Positions 46,096-57,729 are shown, numbered from the stretch's first letter. The stretch is DNA of 64,000 bases from Galeopsis tetrahit (GCA_963675135.1 OY776131.1:32015381-32079380); one strand, 5' to 3'. Program-made: numbers and translations. Notes: a model not told the origin generated them from the sequence alone.

Positions 46096-46863
46096 ATGGC
46101 TCCATCAAAGAACCTTAATCATGCCCGCTCTCTTAGCTTGCCCTCTCTATCAAACCCCCTCATTTCTCAATTCGACGACAACTTGTCCAGATTGAGATCT
46201 TCAGAGGCTGCTTGCTCATCCCTTTCATCAGTCAACAGCAGAGTAAATGGCCTTACAAATCTGTACAACAGCATTGATGATTTGCTTCTGCAGCCACACA
46301 ACCAACAAATCGTTTCAGAGGCAATATTGGATGATTACATCAAGCTACTCGATGGTTGCAGCGGAGTCAGAGATCTCGTCTCAATCACCAAGCAGAATTT
46401 ACGAGACCTCCTATCTTCCTTGAGAAGAAAGGATGCAAATGGCATCCAAGTTTACCTCATTTCCAGAAAGAGGTCAAAGAAAATGATTCAAAATTGCTTA
46501 AAAAATCTGAGGAGTTGCACAAGTAACAATGTGGAGAAGGAAACAAGCCTTGTATCCATGTTAAAAGGCGCAGAATCGGCAGCCTTTTCCGTGCTGGAGT
46601 CATTGGTGTCATACACAAGGGGGCAAGAAAAGAAGAGTGGATGGTCAAAGCTCATCCATTCAAACAAAGTATCAAACACTTCATTTTTGAATGAGTTCGA
46701 AAAGGTGGATTCGTTCTTGCAACAGAGCGAAGAAAACGAGGAGTTGTTGAGTCACTTAAAAGAGATGGACTCGACCATTGTGGTTCTTGAACAAGAATTA
46801 GAATCCATGTTCAGACAGTTGATTAAAACCAGAGTTTCTCTCCTCAACATCCTCAATCAATAG
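46096..46863 (+). CDS. DUF241 domain protein, copy 5
   Basis: 255 residues, no intron. The start at 46096 matches all paralogues (MAPSKNLNHARSLS) although the frame is open from 45973. All domain blocks are present: SRVNGLTNLYNSIDDLLLQP, YIKLLDGCSGVRDLVSITK, NLRDLLSSLRRKDANGIQVY, and the C-terminal helix ending NILNQ. It uses a SNKVSNT segment shared with copies 1 and 4 rather than the SKKASSHT of copies 2 and 3, hinting at two subgroups or gene conversion. Its 3' neighbour is the intact NAC gene in convergent orientation, 652 bp away, so this is probably the ancestral arrangement. Role unknown. Confidence 0.9.
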   Translation: MAPSKNLNHARSLSLPSLSNPLISQFDDNLSRLRSSEAACSSLSSVNSRVNGLTNLYNSIDDLLLQPHNQQIVSEAILDDYIKLLDGCSGVRDLVSITKQNLRDLLSSLRRKDANGIQVYLISRKRSKKMIQNCLKNLRSCTSNNVEKETSLVSMLKGAESAAFSVLESLVSYTRGQEKKSGWSKLIHSNKVSNTSFLNEFEKVDSFLQQSEENEELLSHLKEMDSTIVVLEQELESMFRQLIKTRVSLLNILNQ

Positions 46864-47515
46864 GCTTCAAACTCATCTTGAGATTGAAAAATTTGTATAT
46901 ATATAGATGAAAATACACTTGTACATGTCTATAGATGACAATTGATACAGTTAAAGAAACAAAATTCTTTACTCTACACTTATCTTATTTTGCTATATTT
47001 TAATTTGCTTATAAATTATAATCTAGTCTGATAAAATACAACCACCTTCGGAACAAGTCTCTTTCATACAACAAAACACATGAAATCCATGAAAACCAGA
47101 GTTAGCCTTTTCGATTTGATCTAAAATATTAACATTTCAGGAGATAATAGTTGATGATATATTTGAAGGATATTCATATTTTTATGTTCCTACTTAAGGA
47201 GTAAAGTATCAACCATGAAATTCACATTTTAATGGTTCTATTACATAACTATATAATCTTGATACAGTGACAGAAAAACCTTGTCATCAACCTTCACAAA
47301 TCACCTGCCAAGAATTTTACTTCTTAAACCATTTCTAGTAGGAAAATACTCATTAACAAAGAAAGAATCTTAAGGGCTTTCCAAACCATTGCACAAAGCC
47401 CTGATCGAGCTCAACCCCGTCCCATAAATCATCATACAGTCCGCAAGTAAGGATCAGATAGCCCTTACAATGGTAATTAATAGTAGTACATATGTTAATA
47501 GAATCAGAAAGTCAA
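46864..47515. other. Convergent spacer DUF241 copy 5 / NAC
   Basis: 3' UTRs of both genes. 47366-47515 is the segment also found, truncated, downstream of copies 2 and 3, and supplies the empty sites for the MITE at 4090 and the solo LTR at 4450. Confidence 0.75.
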
Positions 47516-48538
47516 TCAGCACATTGGTATGAACGGTGTGAAATTATCGAGCCAGGGACTAAACTGCGTCCAAAACGAGTCCTGCGTCCAGTCGGAGCTG
47601 AATTTAGGCACCTGAAGCTCTGATAAATTCAGTATCCCATTCGGTAAAACGAGGCTAGAACAAGCCCTCCCTTTGTTACTTTCCTCCTGCTGCACAATCG
47701 TCGTCATCTCTTCGTTTTCTTTCTTCAGTTCCATGTCCATTTTATCCTCAATCCGGTTGCAGCAGAATGAGACGGAATCCATGGGAGGAGAAACCGAAGT
47801 GTACGTCTTGATTTCTTCTTCCATGGCGGCCCTCTGCTCCAACACCTTCAACGACGTCGCCTTCATGTATATTTTACACAACACTATGTCCTGCATTTCG
47901 TTCATGCAACAACAATTCTAAGAAACTTTTATACAAACACGTGGTGTGTACTATATATATTATTCAATATAAGCAGAATCTACGTACCTTAGGTGGGGAG
48001 CATTTTTCAGTGAGACGATACTCATTCATGATCCATTCAGTCTTTTTGCCACGTGGCGCCCTGCCTTCATAGAACACCAGTGTTTTCTTCAGCCCAAGAA
48101 TCTTCTTCGGGTCCGATATGCTCACTATTTGCCGATCCGACCCGGTTGCCTTCCAGAACCCGTTTTCAGTGGTGCGATTAGGCCTCCCTCCGCTCCCGTG
48201 TTTTCGGTCTCTCGGCACGAAGAAATACCACTCTCTTTCGCCTATTTTTGCCAGCCCTGTTTCAGTACAGAGCAAAACAATGAAGAGTCTTTAACGACAG
48301 AAATTAAGTGTCACTAAAAGTCAGTGTTCCGTTATTAAAACTCAAAATTCTTGTAGTGGTACTGAAAAAAGATGGTAAATTTACCAGGCAATTCTCTAGG
48401 ATCATAATTGTATATGTTCAAGAAACCGATGATGTCGCCGCGTAATTTCTTGCCAAAGACCATGCTTTTGAGGTAGAAATTCAAGAGTTCTTCCTCTGTG
48501 GGGTGAAACCTAAATCCAGGTAAGTTTAGCTCATCCAT
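47516..48538 (-). CDS. NAC domain transcription factor
   Basis: Three exons on the minus strand: 48538-48385, 48256-47988 and 47890-47516; introns of 128 and 97 nt with GT..AG ends. The exons total 798 nt, 265 residues plus stop. NAC subdomains are in order: A (LPGFRFHPTEEELLNFYL, residues 6-23), then NIYNYDPRELPG, C/D (REWYFFVPRDRKHGSGGRPN, WKATGSD, KTLVFYEGRAPRGKKTEW), E (LCKIYMKATSLKVLEQRAA, from about residue 145). The intron after subdomain B and the one at the D/E border are typical of NAC genes. The C-terminal region is short, acidic and aromatic, a likely activation domain. The ATG at 48538 (MDELNLPGF) is preferred over an upstream in-frame ATG because it sits just before the domain. 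It acts in the nucleus binding DNA; targets unknown. Confidence 0.9.
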
Positions 48539-49285
48539 GATTCTAATCTTACTTAATGTAATTCTTGTGTTTTCAAGAAAATATGAGCATTTATGGAAGC
48601 AAGAAGCTTGACTTGGATGAAGATTAGAATACGTAAGGGATGATTTATTTATATAGTGGCAACAAGAAGAAGAATGTGGGAAAGTAGTGAAGTTCGTGTG
48701 TGGGGCCAATCAACATTTCAAGTCTGGTAATAAGAGACAAATAGACTTGAATCACGCGTTTTCTATACTATGATTGAGATTTGAAAACTTTGATCATGAT
48801 TATCGGAAAATGGACTGTTTATTTCTGGAATGTACAACACCCTGTGCAATTAAAAAAAAATTAAAAATTATACATTCAAATGAACAGACGGTGATGTATG
48901 GTTTAATTAAGCATTTCTTAATTTTTCAGGTTTAATTTATAATTAACATAGTCTATCATCCATCCAATTACAATTTCTAAGTTTTTTAATAAAGACATAC
49001 TGTACAATTAACAAATACGGTATGTTTTTAAATGGCATTATTTATTTTACTAAAAATTACTTCCTACTAAAAGTAACACTTTTTTTTTCTTTACAAAACT
49101 CACTATATCTCTATACATTATTTTCTATATTTCTCTATCTTTTCTCTTTTCTAACATTTGTCTACCTTTTTTTTTATACTTATATATCTTTCTACTTAAA
49201 CGACTCATTATACATATAATACAAATAAGTATTAAATATTTTCATTTTTTAAGTATTAGTTGCGCAGGTGCATCCAAATGTTACA
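48539..49285. other. 5' flank of the NAC gene
   Basis: Likely leader and promoter of the minus-strand NAC gene nearest the start; a TATA-like ATATAAATAAATC (minus strand) lies at about 48643-48656. The rest is AT-rich with no gene. Confidence 0.45.
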
Positions 49286-49293
49286 CTCACACA

Positions 49294-50054
49294 TAGGAGT
49301 GCACAAAAAAAAACCGGACCGGAACCGGTTCGGACCGATAGTTTCCGGTCCGGTCTCCGGTCCTTTAAATTTTAGATTCCGATTTTCCGGTCCGGTCTAA
49401 GACCGAAATTTTTCGATCCGGACCGGTTTGGACCAGAATTTTTTTTTTATATTTTTCTACTAATACACTCCCATTTATTTTTCAAAACCAAGTAATTTGT
49501 GAGAATGTGAGGTAAAATTGTTGAGATCTATTACATTTTTTCAAATATATAATTTAACGAGCATATTTAATTTATTTTTAGGGTCAAAAGATCATTAATA
49601 ATAATATAAATAAAATTCACATTGACGTAGATTGATTTAAAATAAAGAGCAACACTTTGATTTTCATACATAAATTCATCAACCTTGTTCTTACTTCCAA
49701 AAACTTGAAAAAAAAAAAAAAAATCCGGACCGGACCGGATTAATTACGGTCCGGTCTCCGGTCCATGCATTAGAACAGACACTACAAAAAAAGTCTGATT
49801 TTGATACCAATGATTTAGAGACGGATATCCAATCTGTCTCTAATAGGTACGGTTAGAGACTGATTTTCATTTATTTTTGGTTTCAAATCTTAATTTTTCT
49901 ACAAATCAGTCTCTAATCCGTACCTATTAGAGACAGATTGGATATCCGTCTCTAAATCAATGGTATCAAAATCAGACTTTTTTTGTAGTGAGATTCCGGT
50001 CCCGATCCAAACCGGTCCCGGTCCAGTCCGGTTTTGGACCGGTGCACACCCCTA
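49294..50054. mobile_element. hAT non-autonomous element, 761 bp
   Basis: Ends TAGGAGTGCAC and, on the other strand, TAGGGGTGTGCAC, with a perfect 8-bp duplication CTCACACA (49286-49293 and 50055-50062). The subterminal parts are rich in CCGGACCGG / GGTCCGGT repeats. It contains a nested CACTA-type MITE at 49780-49990. No transposase. Confidence 0.9.
49780..49990. mobile_element. CACTA-type foldback MITE, 211 bp
   Basis: Ends CACTACAAAAAAAGTC...GACTTTTTTTGTAGTG with the 3-bp duplication AGA (49777-49779 and 49991-49993). The two arms are reverse complements over roughly 85-90 bases with about one mismatch and one 1-base indel, leaving a loop of about 30 bases. Inserted in the hAT element, so younger than it. 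Confidence 0.9.
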
Positions 50055-50063
50055 CTCACACAT

Positions 50064-50770
50064 CAGTCAAGACTATGGCTCAGTATGCCATAATCTTGAT
50101 CAAGGTGGATATGAAGCAGTCACTTCTGAAGCGTCTGGCCTTTGAATGTGGGGACCAATCTGTGTTGGTGGACGTGCTCTACGAACAACTTCTGAAATAT
50201 TGCATTCATTGCATGGTGGTTGGACACATGTCGGCACACTGCAATAAGAGGCTGACCCCACCGCCATCGGACCCACGACCGCCACCTCGCGACGACCTTC
50301 GTGGAAAGACTCGTCGTAACAGACGGTCCAAGACTTCCCCTTCAAATCAACAGCTTCGTACGCCTACGAGGGATCCTTCCTCGACTTTTGTGGCAGATTC
50401 GGTCCCGACATTAGTCTCTTCATCCGGCTTGGTCCTGCTAAGCAACGCATTCTCAGTCCTCGCAGAACGCTTGAATGAGTCATCGGACAACACTCAAGAG
50501 ATGGGGGCTATTGCTTTATTGGAGTCGCCTGCCAATGACGCACGTGACCTTGCTCTCGCGGCTTCTTCCCACTCCACGGAGAAGTTAATCAGTCACCATA
50601 GGCCGCCTAGGATGGGTTCATCCCATTAGCAACCTTCGTGAAGCGTTATCGATGAGTTCGAGGCTCGAACCTTTGTGGTCTTCCCTGTTGACTATTCAGT
50701 AGGGTTTGACAATGAGATGGACTCGGTCATCAAGTATACGAGACGATGGGATGATGTTTTTGATCCCCCA
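50064..50770 (+). pseudogene. LINE ORF1 fragment
   Basis: The open segment to 50629 begins with an ILIKVDM...KRLAFE stretch and a CCHC knuckle CIHCMVVGHMSAHC, followed by a proline- and arginine-rich part, as in ORF1 (DUF4283 plus zinc knuckle) proteins of plant LINEs. The part encoding the N-terminal domain is missing; after 50629 frames are broken. No reverse transcriptase follows, so this is a remnant, also cut at its 5' side near the hAT insertion. Confidence 0.6.
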
Positions 50771-51041
50771 TAAGTCATTTTCTCTATTTCGATTAGTTTG
50801 ATTCTGGTCAGCTTTTCGAGTTTTAATCGATGTGGTCGGTAGGTGGGTTTACAGGGATGTAGCTTTTTCCTTGGTCCGGGTTTTGTCCCTTGGAGTGTTT
50901 TTCCGGGCAGAATTTTATTAGCGCTCCGACCTCTAGTTCGACTTGTGAACTTATGGCTTTTAAATTATTTTTTTTTTCTTTTAATATACAACATTATATT
51001 TTATGAATTAGTGGAAGTAGTAATCCCTTGATTTCTTTAAA

Positions 51042-51072
<31 letters not shown>

Positions 51073-52333
51073 GTACTTTATTCTATATGTACAATGTACT
51101 AGTAAACATTATTTTGTATAAAATTTAGAACGGTCCAAAATAATGTAGTGGAGTGCTGTAATACAAAAAAATATATAGTTCAATAAAGAGTAGTACTTGT
51201 GTAAAATAATTTTACTTATGAAATATACATATTTTAGTAGTAAGCCCAAATTCGAATCGCTCAAAAAAATTTGTGTAGTCGTAAAAAAGTATTTTATTAT
51301 AAGGTCAAAATAAAGTTACTATAAAATCAAATTATGATACTATAAGTCTACAATATCAAAATACACTGCAAATATAGTAACACGCACTTAATTTTTAGGC
51401 GAATTCACGGGTTGCAACGTCAAAAATATTATGTTGCTACAAGTACAAAATATGTTACCACAAGATAAAAAAATATATTATTACAAGGTCAATTTGTGCT
51501 ACTGTAAGTTGCTTTTATAGTAACATATTTTGATCTTATAGTAGGAGAATATTTTAGTTCTACGATACCGCGTGTTTATTCAAAATAACTATTTTTTTGT
51601 TATTGTAATTGTAGTTTATTTTGATATTGCAGTGTAATTTAGCCTTGTAGAGAAAAAATACTAGAGAGCAAAAAATTAATTTTATTTTAATTAAATTTAA
51701 TTCATTTTTTTGAATTACATTAAATACCCATCCCTTTTTTCCCTCCTCATGACTCGAACCTAGAATCTAAAGTTTAGGTAGTGGTGCTCTAACTAGCTCC
51801 AACTTCTTCAATTAAATTTAATTCGTGTTAACCGATGTGACTTGCAAATTTTTGCTAAAAATTACCTTAATTGACTATGTATATAAGTTTGTGTGCAACG
51901 ACAATAAAAAAAAATGATAACCATGAATTCATTCAAATATCAATAATTATATCATACTATATTTTTTTCTTTCATACTGAAATTCTGTAATATAATAACT
52001 TCATTGATAATATCTAAAATATACCTACAAATTAAATAATTATTAAAGATAAAAAAAAAATATTAGATGATCTTTATATTGGACTTTTATAAGGTATGCG
52101 CAAGAAAATCAAAGTTATACCACGTCAAATTGCACCTTAATCTTCTTTATCAGTTGATATACGATAAATATAATCTTGAAGAAATAAAATACGGAGTATG
52201 AATTTAAAAGAGGTTAAAGGTATTGAGATATCTCGTGTCCTTTTCTATCGACATTTGAAAGTTAACAAATTTGGAACTTGGAATAAGTCATACCAGAAAA
52301 AATGTAATTAATCAACCAATTAAAAAACACATA
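50771..52333. other. AT-rich intergenic DNA with (TA)n and tRNA-like relic
   Basis: An A-run plus (TA)n microsatellite occupies about 51039-51073. 51745-51812 on the minus strand resembles a tRNA-type promoter (box A-like GGAGCTAGTTAGAGCA, box B-like GGTTCGAGTC about 34 bases later), a possible SINE or decayed tRNA. No gene seen. Confidence 0.45.
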
Positions 52334-52585
52334 CTCCCTCCTATTTAAAATATATGTCATCCTAAATTCATACATACATATTAAGAAAACAATCGACTTC
52401 TCATTTTACCCTTAATCAATGTTTATAATTTTCATTAAAAAAAACACATGTGTGTAAATATTTATGGATCTTAAGGGTAAATTAGAAATAAATGCAATTA
52501 ATTTGCATTGAAAAGTGCAAAACGACTTATATTTTAAAAAAAAAAACGAAAAGTTAAAACGACTTATAAAATGAATAGGAGAGAG
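52334..52585. mobile_element. Stowaway-like MITE
   Basis: Ends CTCCCTCCTATTT and, reverse complemented, CTCTCTCCTATTCATTTTA, flanked by TA dinucleotides. 252 bp, no ORF. Confidence 0.5.
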
Positions 52586-53096
52586 TATATTCTACTACTC
52601 CGTATTATATATTCCACTAATAAAGAGGGGTAGAATCTCGATTCGATTACTTTATTCCACTTTCATGGGATGGAGGGAGTAAGTTTTAATTTAAAATTTT
52701 TTAACTGGTATATGACATGATGGAATTTATAATAAAACGTTCAAAATCATTATACTCATTTTTTGTGACGGAGCTAGAAATATTTAACAGAGGGCGATTA
52801 ATATTACTAAAAAAAATACACACTTTCTCCGTTCAAATTCATTAGACTCATTTCTTCGGGTGCGAGTTTTAACGAATATTAATTAGTTTATTCATAAAGT
52901 AGATATGTTGAGTGTATGATGGGGTATTATGAAGTCTATTTATAAATAAAGTGATTATTTATAAATAAAATGAATAACAAAATGAGTAAATAAGTGTTGG
53001 TTGGAGGGTGAAAATAAAGTAATATGAATAATATTGTCTAAAAAAGGGAATGAGCATAGTGAAATTGAACAACAACAAAAATGATAGTAAAAATAA
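52586..53096. other. Intergenic DNA with MITE debris
   Basis: Contains partial Stowaway-like sequences (CTCCGTATT...GGATGGAGGGAGTA about 52600-52682; ACTTTCTCCGTTC start near 52822). The latter is related to 54520-54790. No gene. Confidence 0.4.
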
Positions 53097-53948
53097 GGGT
53101 TAATTGCAAAAAAAAATCACCACCTTCAGTGTATTTATCAATTACAACATATTCTTTTTTTCTTTACAATTTGATACACCACCTTTTTAAGTTTTGCAAT
53201 TCGATGCACAAATATATTTTTTCAATCAATTTTAATTTAACTTGGCGCCGAAAAATGGCGAACACACCACGTTATCAACACATAAACTATCACTAATAAA
53301 TTTTTTTAATGAAAAACACACGCACATTTAAAAAAACGTTTTTTATATAAATTGCACACCGAATTCATCTATATTTTTATATTTTTTTGACAAAATTCTC
53401 CAACTTTACGCTTTAATATTATGAATATTGATTTGATGTTTTCTATTTCAAAGTTCTCTTATCTTCTACATAAATGTAATATCTAAATAATTTTATATAT
53501 AAAAAAATCTAATAAAAAAATTCTGCAAAATAAAAAAAATTCTTATAATTATATATATTTATTCCTATGATGTCCATTAACATGTTTTGCTAAAAAAATT
53601 CTAATCACACAACTCGTGCATTAACTAAAATCATATTTATTCCTTGTCTTAATATTTTTTCTTGATTATATTGACTTGTTTTTTCTTAATCACAAAAAAT
53701 AAAAATAAAACATTTTTTTATGTTATGCTACAAAAAAAATAAAAAATGTGTATATACATATATAATCGTGCAAAACATGACGAATTTGCAATTTTTAGGA
53801 GCCACGTCAAATTAAAATTGATCGAAAAATATATCGGTGCATTGAATTGCAAAACTTAAAAAGGTGGTGCATCGAATTGCAAAGAAAAAAAGAATATGTT
53901 GTAATTGATAAATACTCAAAAGGTGGTGATTTTTTTTGCAATTAACCC
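53097..53948. mobile_element. Long-TIR foldback DNA element, 852 bp
   Basis: Arms of about 140 bp at each end: GGGTTAATTGCAAAAAAAA... and ...TTTTTTTTGCAATTAACCC, with matching interiors (CACCACCTTTT / AAAAGGTGGTG, GCAATTCGATGCAC / GTGCATCGAATTGC). The interior is AT-rich without an ORF. Long inverted repeats suggest a Mutator-like or foldback element; a clear target duplication was not seen. Confidence 0.75.
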
Positions 53949-54083
53949 TTAATTATGAAATTGAGGGAACATTAATTATACTCATTAAAATTTCTAATGG
54001 GAAAATTATCACGTACATCTCATTCCATTAAATTAAATTGATCCAACAAGTTGACTTTCTTAATGTTTTGGTGGAAGTTCATA

Positions 54084-54397
54084 CTGTCTCCGTCCCGTGA
54101 TGACTTGCACATATTGATATACCCCACTCTTTAAGAGAAGTGAATTTAGTGGGGCGTGAGATCAAATAAATGAAGGGTTTTTGGGTGATTTGGTGATATG
54201 TAAAGGCCAGATTTAATTAATGAGGTGTAAAGTGAATTTAGCGAGATGTGTAAATGTGGGTTCAAAATAAGTGGCAAAATTGAAAATATGATAAAGTTGT
54301 GAGGATATTAATTTTTTAGATTATTTTTATAATAAGAGTTTCCAAGTAATTTTGAGACGTTTATAAAAAAAAGTGTAAAAGTGATTATGAGACGAAG
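54084..54397. mobile_element. Stowaway-like MITE of the CTCCGTCCCGTGAT type
   Basis: Left end CTGTCTCCGTCCCGTGATGA and right end, reverse complemented, CTTCGTCTCATAATCAC, flanked by TA. Related to 58088-58373 and to sequence inside 21405-21830. Confidence 0.45.
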
Positions 54398-56346
54398 TAT
54401 TGATTATATATATATATATATATATATGTGTCTGAAATTATCGAAATACTCCTAGTAAATTTCTAAAATTACAAGGGTGGCCCACTGCCCCCTCTAGACC
54501 CAACGTAATCCGTCACTGCTCATTTCTACGAACACAAATGAATATTGATCAGGTTGTTCATAAAGCAGATAGGTTGAGGTATGTTGAGGTATTTTGGGGT
54601 ACATTTGTAAATAAAATAATGACTATTTATGGATAAAGTGAATAGTAAAATGGGTAAATAAATGATGGTTGGAGGGTAGAGAACTAGAGATAAAGTAGTA
54701 TGAATAATATTATTTCCAAAAAGTGAATATACATAATAAAATTGAACAACCAAAAAATGAAAATTTGAATAATGAAATTGGACGGAGGGATTAAAATTTC
54801 ATCACTCAATAAGAAGAATATTTTATTAACATTTTAGTGTATTTTTAAGAAAGTTTTATGTGAGACGGTCTCATACTCACCTAAAACAGAATCTCACTTT
54901 AATATTTACACTTAATTTTGCTCTAAAGTATAATTTTAAATAGACTTATAAACTAACGAATCATATAATGTACCGACTAAATATATATAAGTATAAAAAT
55001 AAGGGTGACACTACATATTTAAATTCTGAATATTTAGAATCTCATAAAAAATAAAAAATACCTCTAACTCTGAATATTATAATATTTTATTTAATAGAAA
55101 TATTATGCTAAAATTATACTTTTTTATAAAATAAAAAAAAGTTAATCAATTCTGACTATCCAGATTATATTTTCCGTAAAAATAAATTGTTGATAAATAT
55201 CAGACTAAACGAGCCTAATTTAAATGTGTTTGGAAAAACTATATATTCAGAAATGAAAGCAAATATTTTTAAGAGTTTAAATGCATTATTGATTTTTTAT
55301 TTTTTTTAATCAAAGGTAGCCAACTACATAGTTCCGCGATCTATCCAATTATTTTTTAACGAAAATAATATAGAACCCGCTATCCATCCAATTATTTTTT
55401 AACGGAAATAATATAGAAAGTGGACATTATTTTTGTGTCAACCGACGTGACAAGTCAATAAATTATTATTTATATTTAATTTAAATTTAATCTAATATTA
55501 ATGTTTTATTTTTTTTATTCATATCAAAATTATAAAAAAACTTTTTTTATATTTAATTTAATATTATCTCTATAACGCCAAATCTTTCCATTCCATAGTT
55601 GGCACTATCTGTATTTTTTAAAAGTGGACAGTGTTAATTATTTTCAGTTTTACTAAATAATGGATGTATTGCTCCTTATATCCCCACAATTTCCCAGTTT
55701 TACCCATTCCAAATTTATAAATTAATATTATAATAATATGTGATAGTCATAAACGCGTGTGAGCCATGATTGTAATTTGTAAGTAATTACGAGTACTACT
55801 AGTATTAAATTAGGAGAAAAGAAGTAAAAGAATAATATCACTTGACTTGGAAAGTCTTCCCCGAAGACGTCCACTGCAAATGGGTCCCATTTCTTGACTC
55901 CTCTGTCACATAAATTCTTGACAACTAATATCATATTTCTTTTTCTTTTTTTAACTTCTACTATTATTTGACTCGTTCAAATATATGAATGCCATTTAAC
56001 TTCTAGACCTTATGTTCTTCTTATGAGTAGTAGTACTCCCCTCCATCCCCTAAAAAGTTTGTGGAAGAATCTTGAATACATGATTTAGAAAAAAAGTATA
56101 ATTATAAAAGTGATAGAGAGGTAATATTGTAAATTTTTATATATAAAGTAGATGAATGGAGTGAATGGTGAAACCCAAAAGTAATGGCATGAAGGGTAAA
56201 TATGTGTATATTATAAGGATTGTGATGATTATTTCTATTTTGGAGTATGTAAACTTTTGTGGGATAAACTAAAAAAAAAAGTATGAAAACTTTTGGGGAA
56301 GAGAGGAAGTTACATTTTGTTGTACCCTAATGGACTATGTAATTAA
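54398..56346. other. AT-rich intergenic DNA
   Basis: MITE-like segments at about 54520-54790 (ending TTGGACGGAGGGATTA) and 56037-56305 (CTCCCCTCCATCCCC start). A local repeat CCAATTATTTTTTAACG(G/A)AAATAATATAGAA occurs twice at about 55347-55420. No gene recognised. Confidence 0.4.
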
Positions 56347-56770
56347 TAGGGGTGTAAGTGAGTCGAGCCTACTCGCGAGCTACTCGTGCTCGACTCGAAA
56401 AAAGATCGAAATCGACTCGAAGTTAATCGAGTCGAGTTTCGAGCTACTCGAGTAGCTACCGAGTTCGAGCTCATAAATACTCGGCTCGAAAGGCTCGCGA
56501 GCCTAATCGAGCTTGAACAATATTTACTATTTTGCCATTAATATATAATTTATATTTATATACGAGTAATCGAGTCGAGCTCGAGTTTATTTTAGAAAAA
56601 AATATGTTTTAAAATTAATTTTGAAAATTATATAGGTAATCGAGTCGAGCCGAGCTCGATCTTCAAAATTTTAGGCTCGACCGAGTCGAGTATCGAGCTT
56701 CGAGTATAACAATCGAGTCGAGTTTCGAGCTCAGCACTACTCGGCTCGACTCGGCTCGTTTACACCCCTA
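56347..56770. mobile_element. hAT non-autonomous element, 424 bp
   Basis: Ends TAGGGGTGTAAGTGAG and, on the other strand, TAGGGGTGTAAACGAG, with a perfect 8-bp duplication GTAATTAA (56339-56346 and 56771-56778). Packed with GAGTCGAG / CTCGACTC words. No ORF. Confidence 0.9.
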
Positions 56771-56788
56771 GTAATTAATAAAATTATA

Positions 56789-57729
56789 GGCTCCGTTTGA
56801 ATGGAGGGATTTGACCTATGGATTTTAAATCCACCATCCAAATCCACTCCACTTGTTTGGATTATGAATGGATTTCAAATACTTCGATTTTTTCTCATAC
56901 AACTTTTAGTTAAAATTGAAAGGATTTGAAATACTCACTAAAACCAATAAACCATGCCATTTGAAATCCATCTATTTTTAAATCCTTTCATTTGAAATAC
57001 CTCCTCAAATCAAATACACCTATCCAAACACAACCATAGGGTGTGTTTGGACGGAGGGATTTATGTATGGATTTTAAATCCATAATCTAAATTCACACCA
57101 CTTGTTTGGATTAAAAAGTAAATGAATGGATTTTAAATACTTGACATTTTTTTTTAGTTAAAATTGAGAGGAAATCTTCACTAAAACCATGTCCTTTGAA
57201 ATCCATATATTTTTAAATCATTTCATTTGAAATACATTCTCAAACAAATCCCCTCCTCCATTGCATAGGGGGGTTTGATTTGAGGAGGTATTTCAAATGA
57301 AAGGATTTAAAAATAGATGGATTTCAAATGACATGGTTTTAGTGAGAATTTAAAATCATTTCAATTTTAACTAAAAAGTGTGTGAAAAAAATTGGACTAC
57401 GTTTGGTTTGGTGGATTTGGGCTTATGGATTTCAAATCCACAGTCTAAATCAATTCCACATGTTTGGATTATGAATGGATTTGAAATACTTAAATTTGTG
57501 TTCACACACTTTTAGTTAAAATGAGAGATTTCAAATCCTCACTAAAACCATGTCATTTGAAATTCATCTATTTTTAAATTTTTTCATTTGAAATACTTCT
57601 CAAATCAAATCCCTCCATCCAAATATAACCTTGAAGTATTTGAAATTCATTCATAATCCAAACATGTGGAGTGAATTTGAATGGTGGATTTAAAATCTAT
57701 AGATAAAATCCCTCCATCCAAACGGAGCC
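56789..57729. mobile_element. Nested cluster of Tourist-like MITEs
   Basis: Outer ends GGCTCCGTTTGAATGGAGGG and, reverse complemented, GGCTCCGTTTGGATGGAGGG. Inside are further ends at about 57034-57042 (CACAACC / GGTGTGTTTGG), 57255-57285 and 57395 (CTACGTTTGGTTTGG), so at least three related units have inserted next to or into each other. The same family as 4090-4328. Confidence 0.7.

Noticed and set aside
50843..51031. Short hydrophobic frame after the LINE fragment
   Set aside because: No homology, low complexity end; probably chance in LINE debris.
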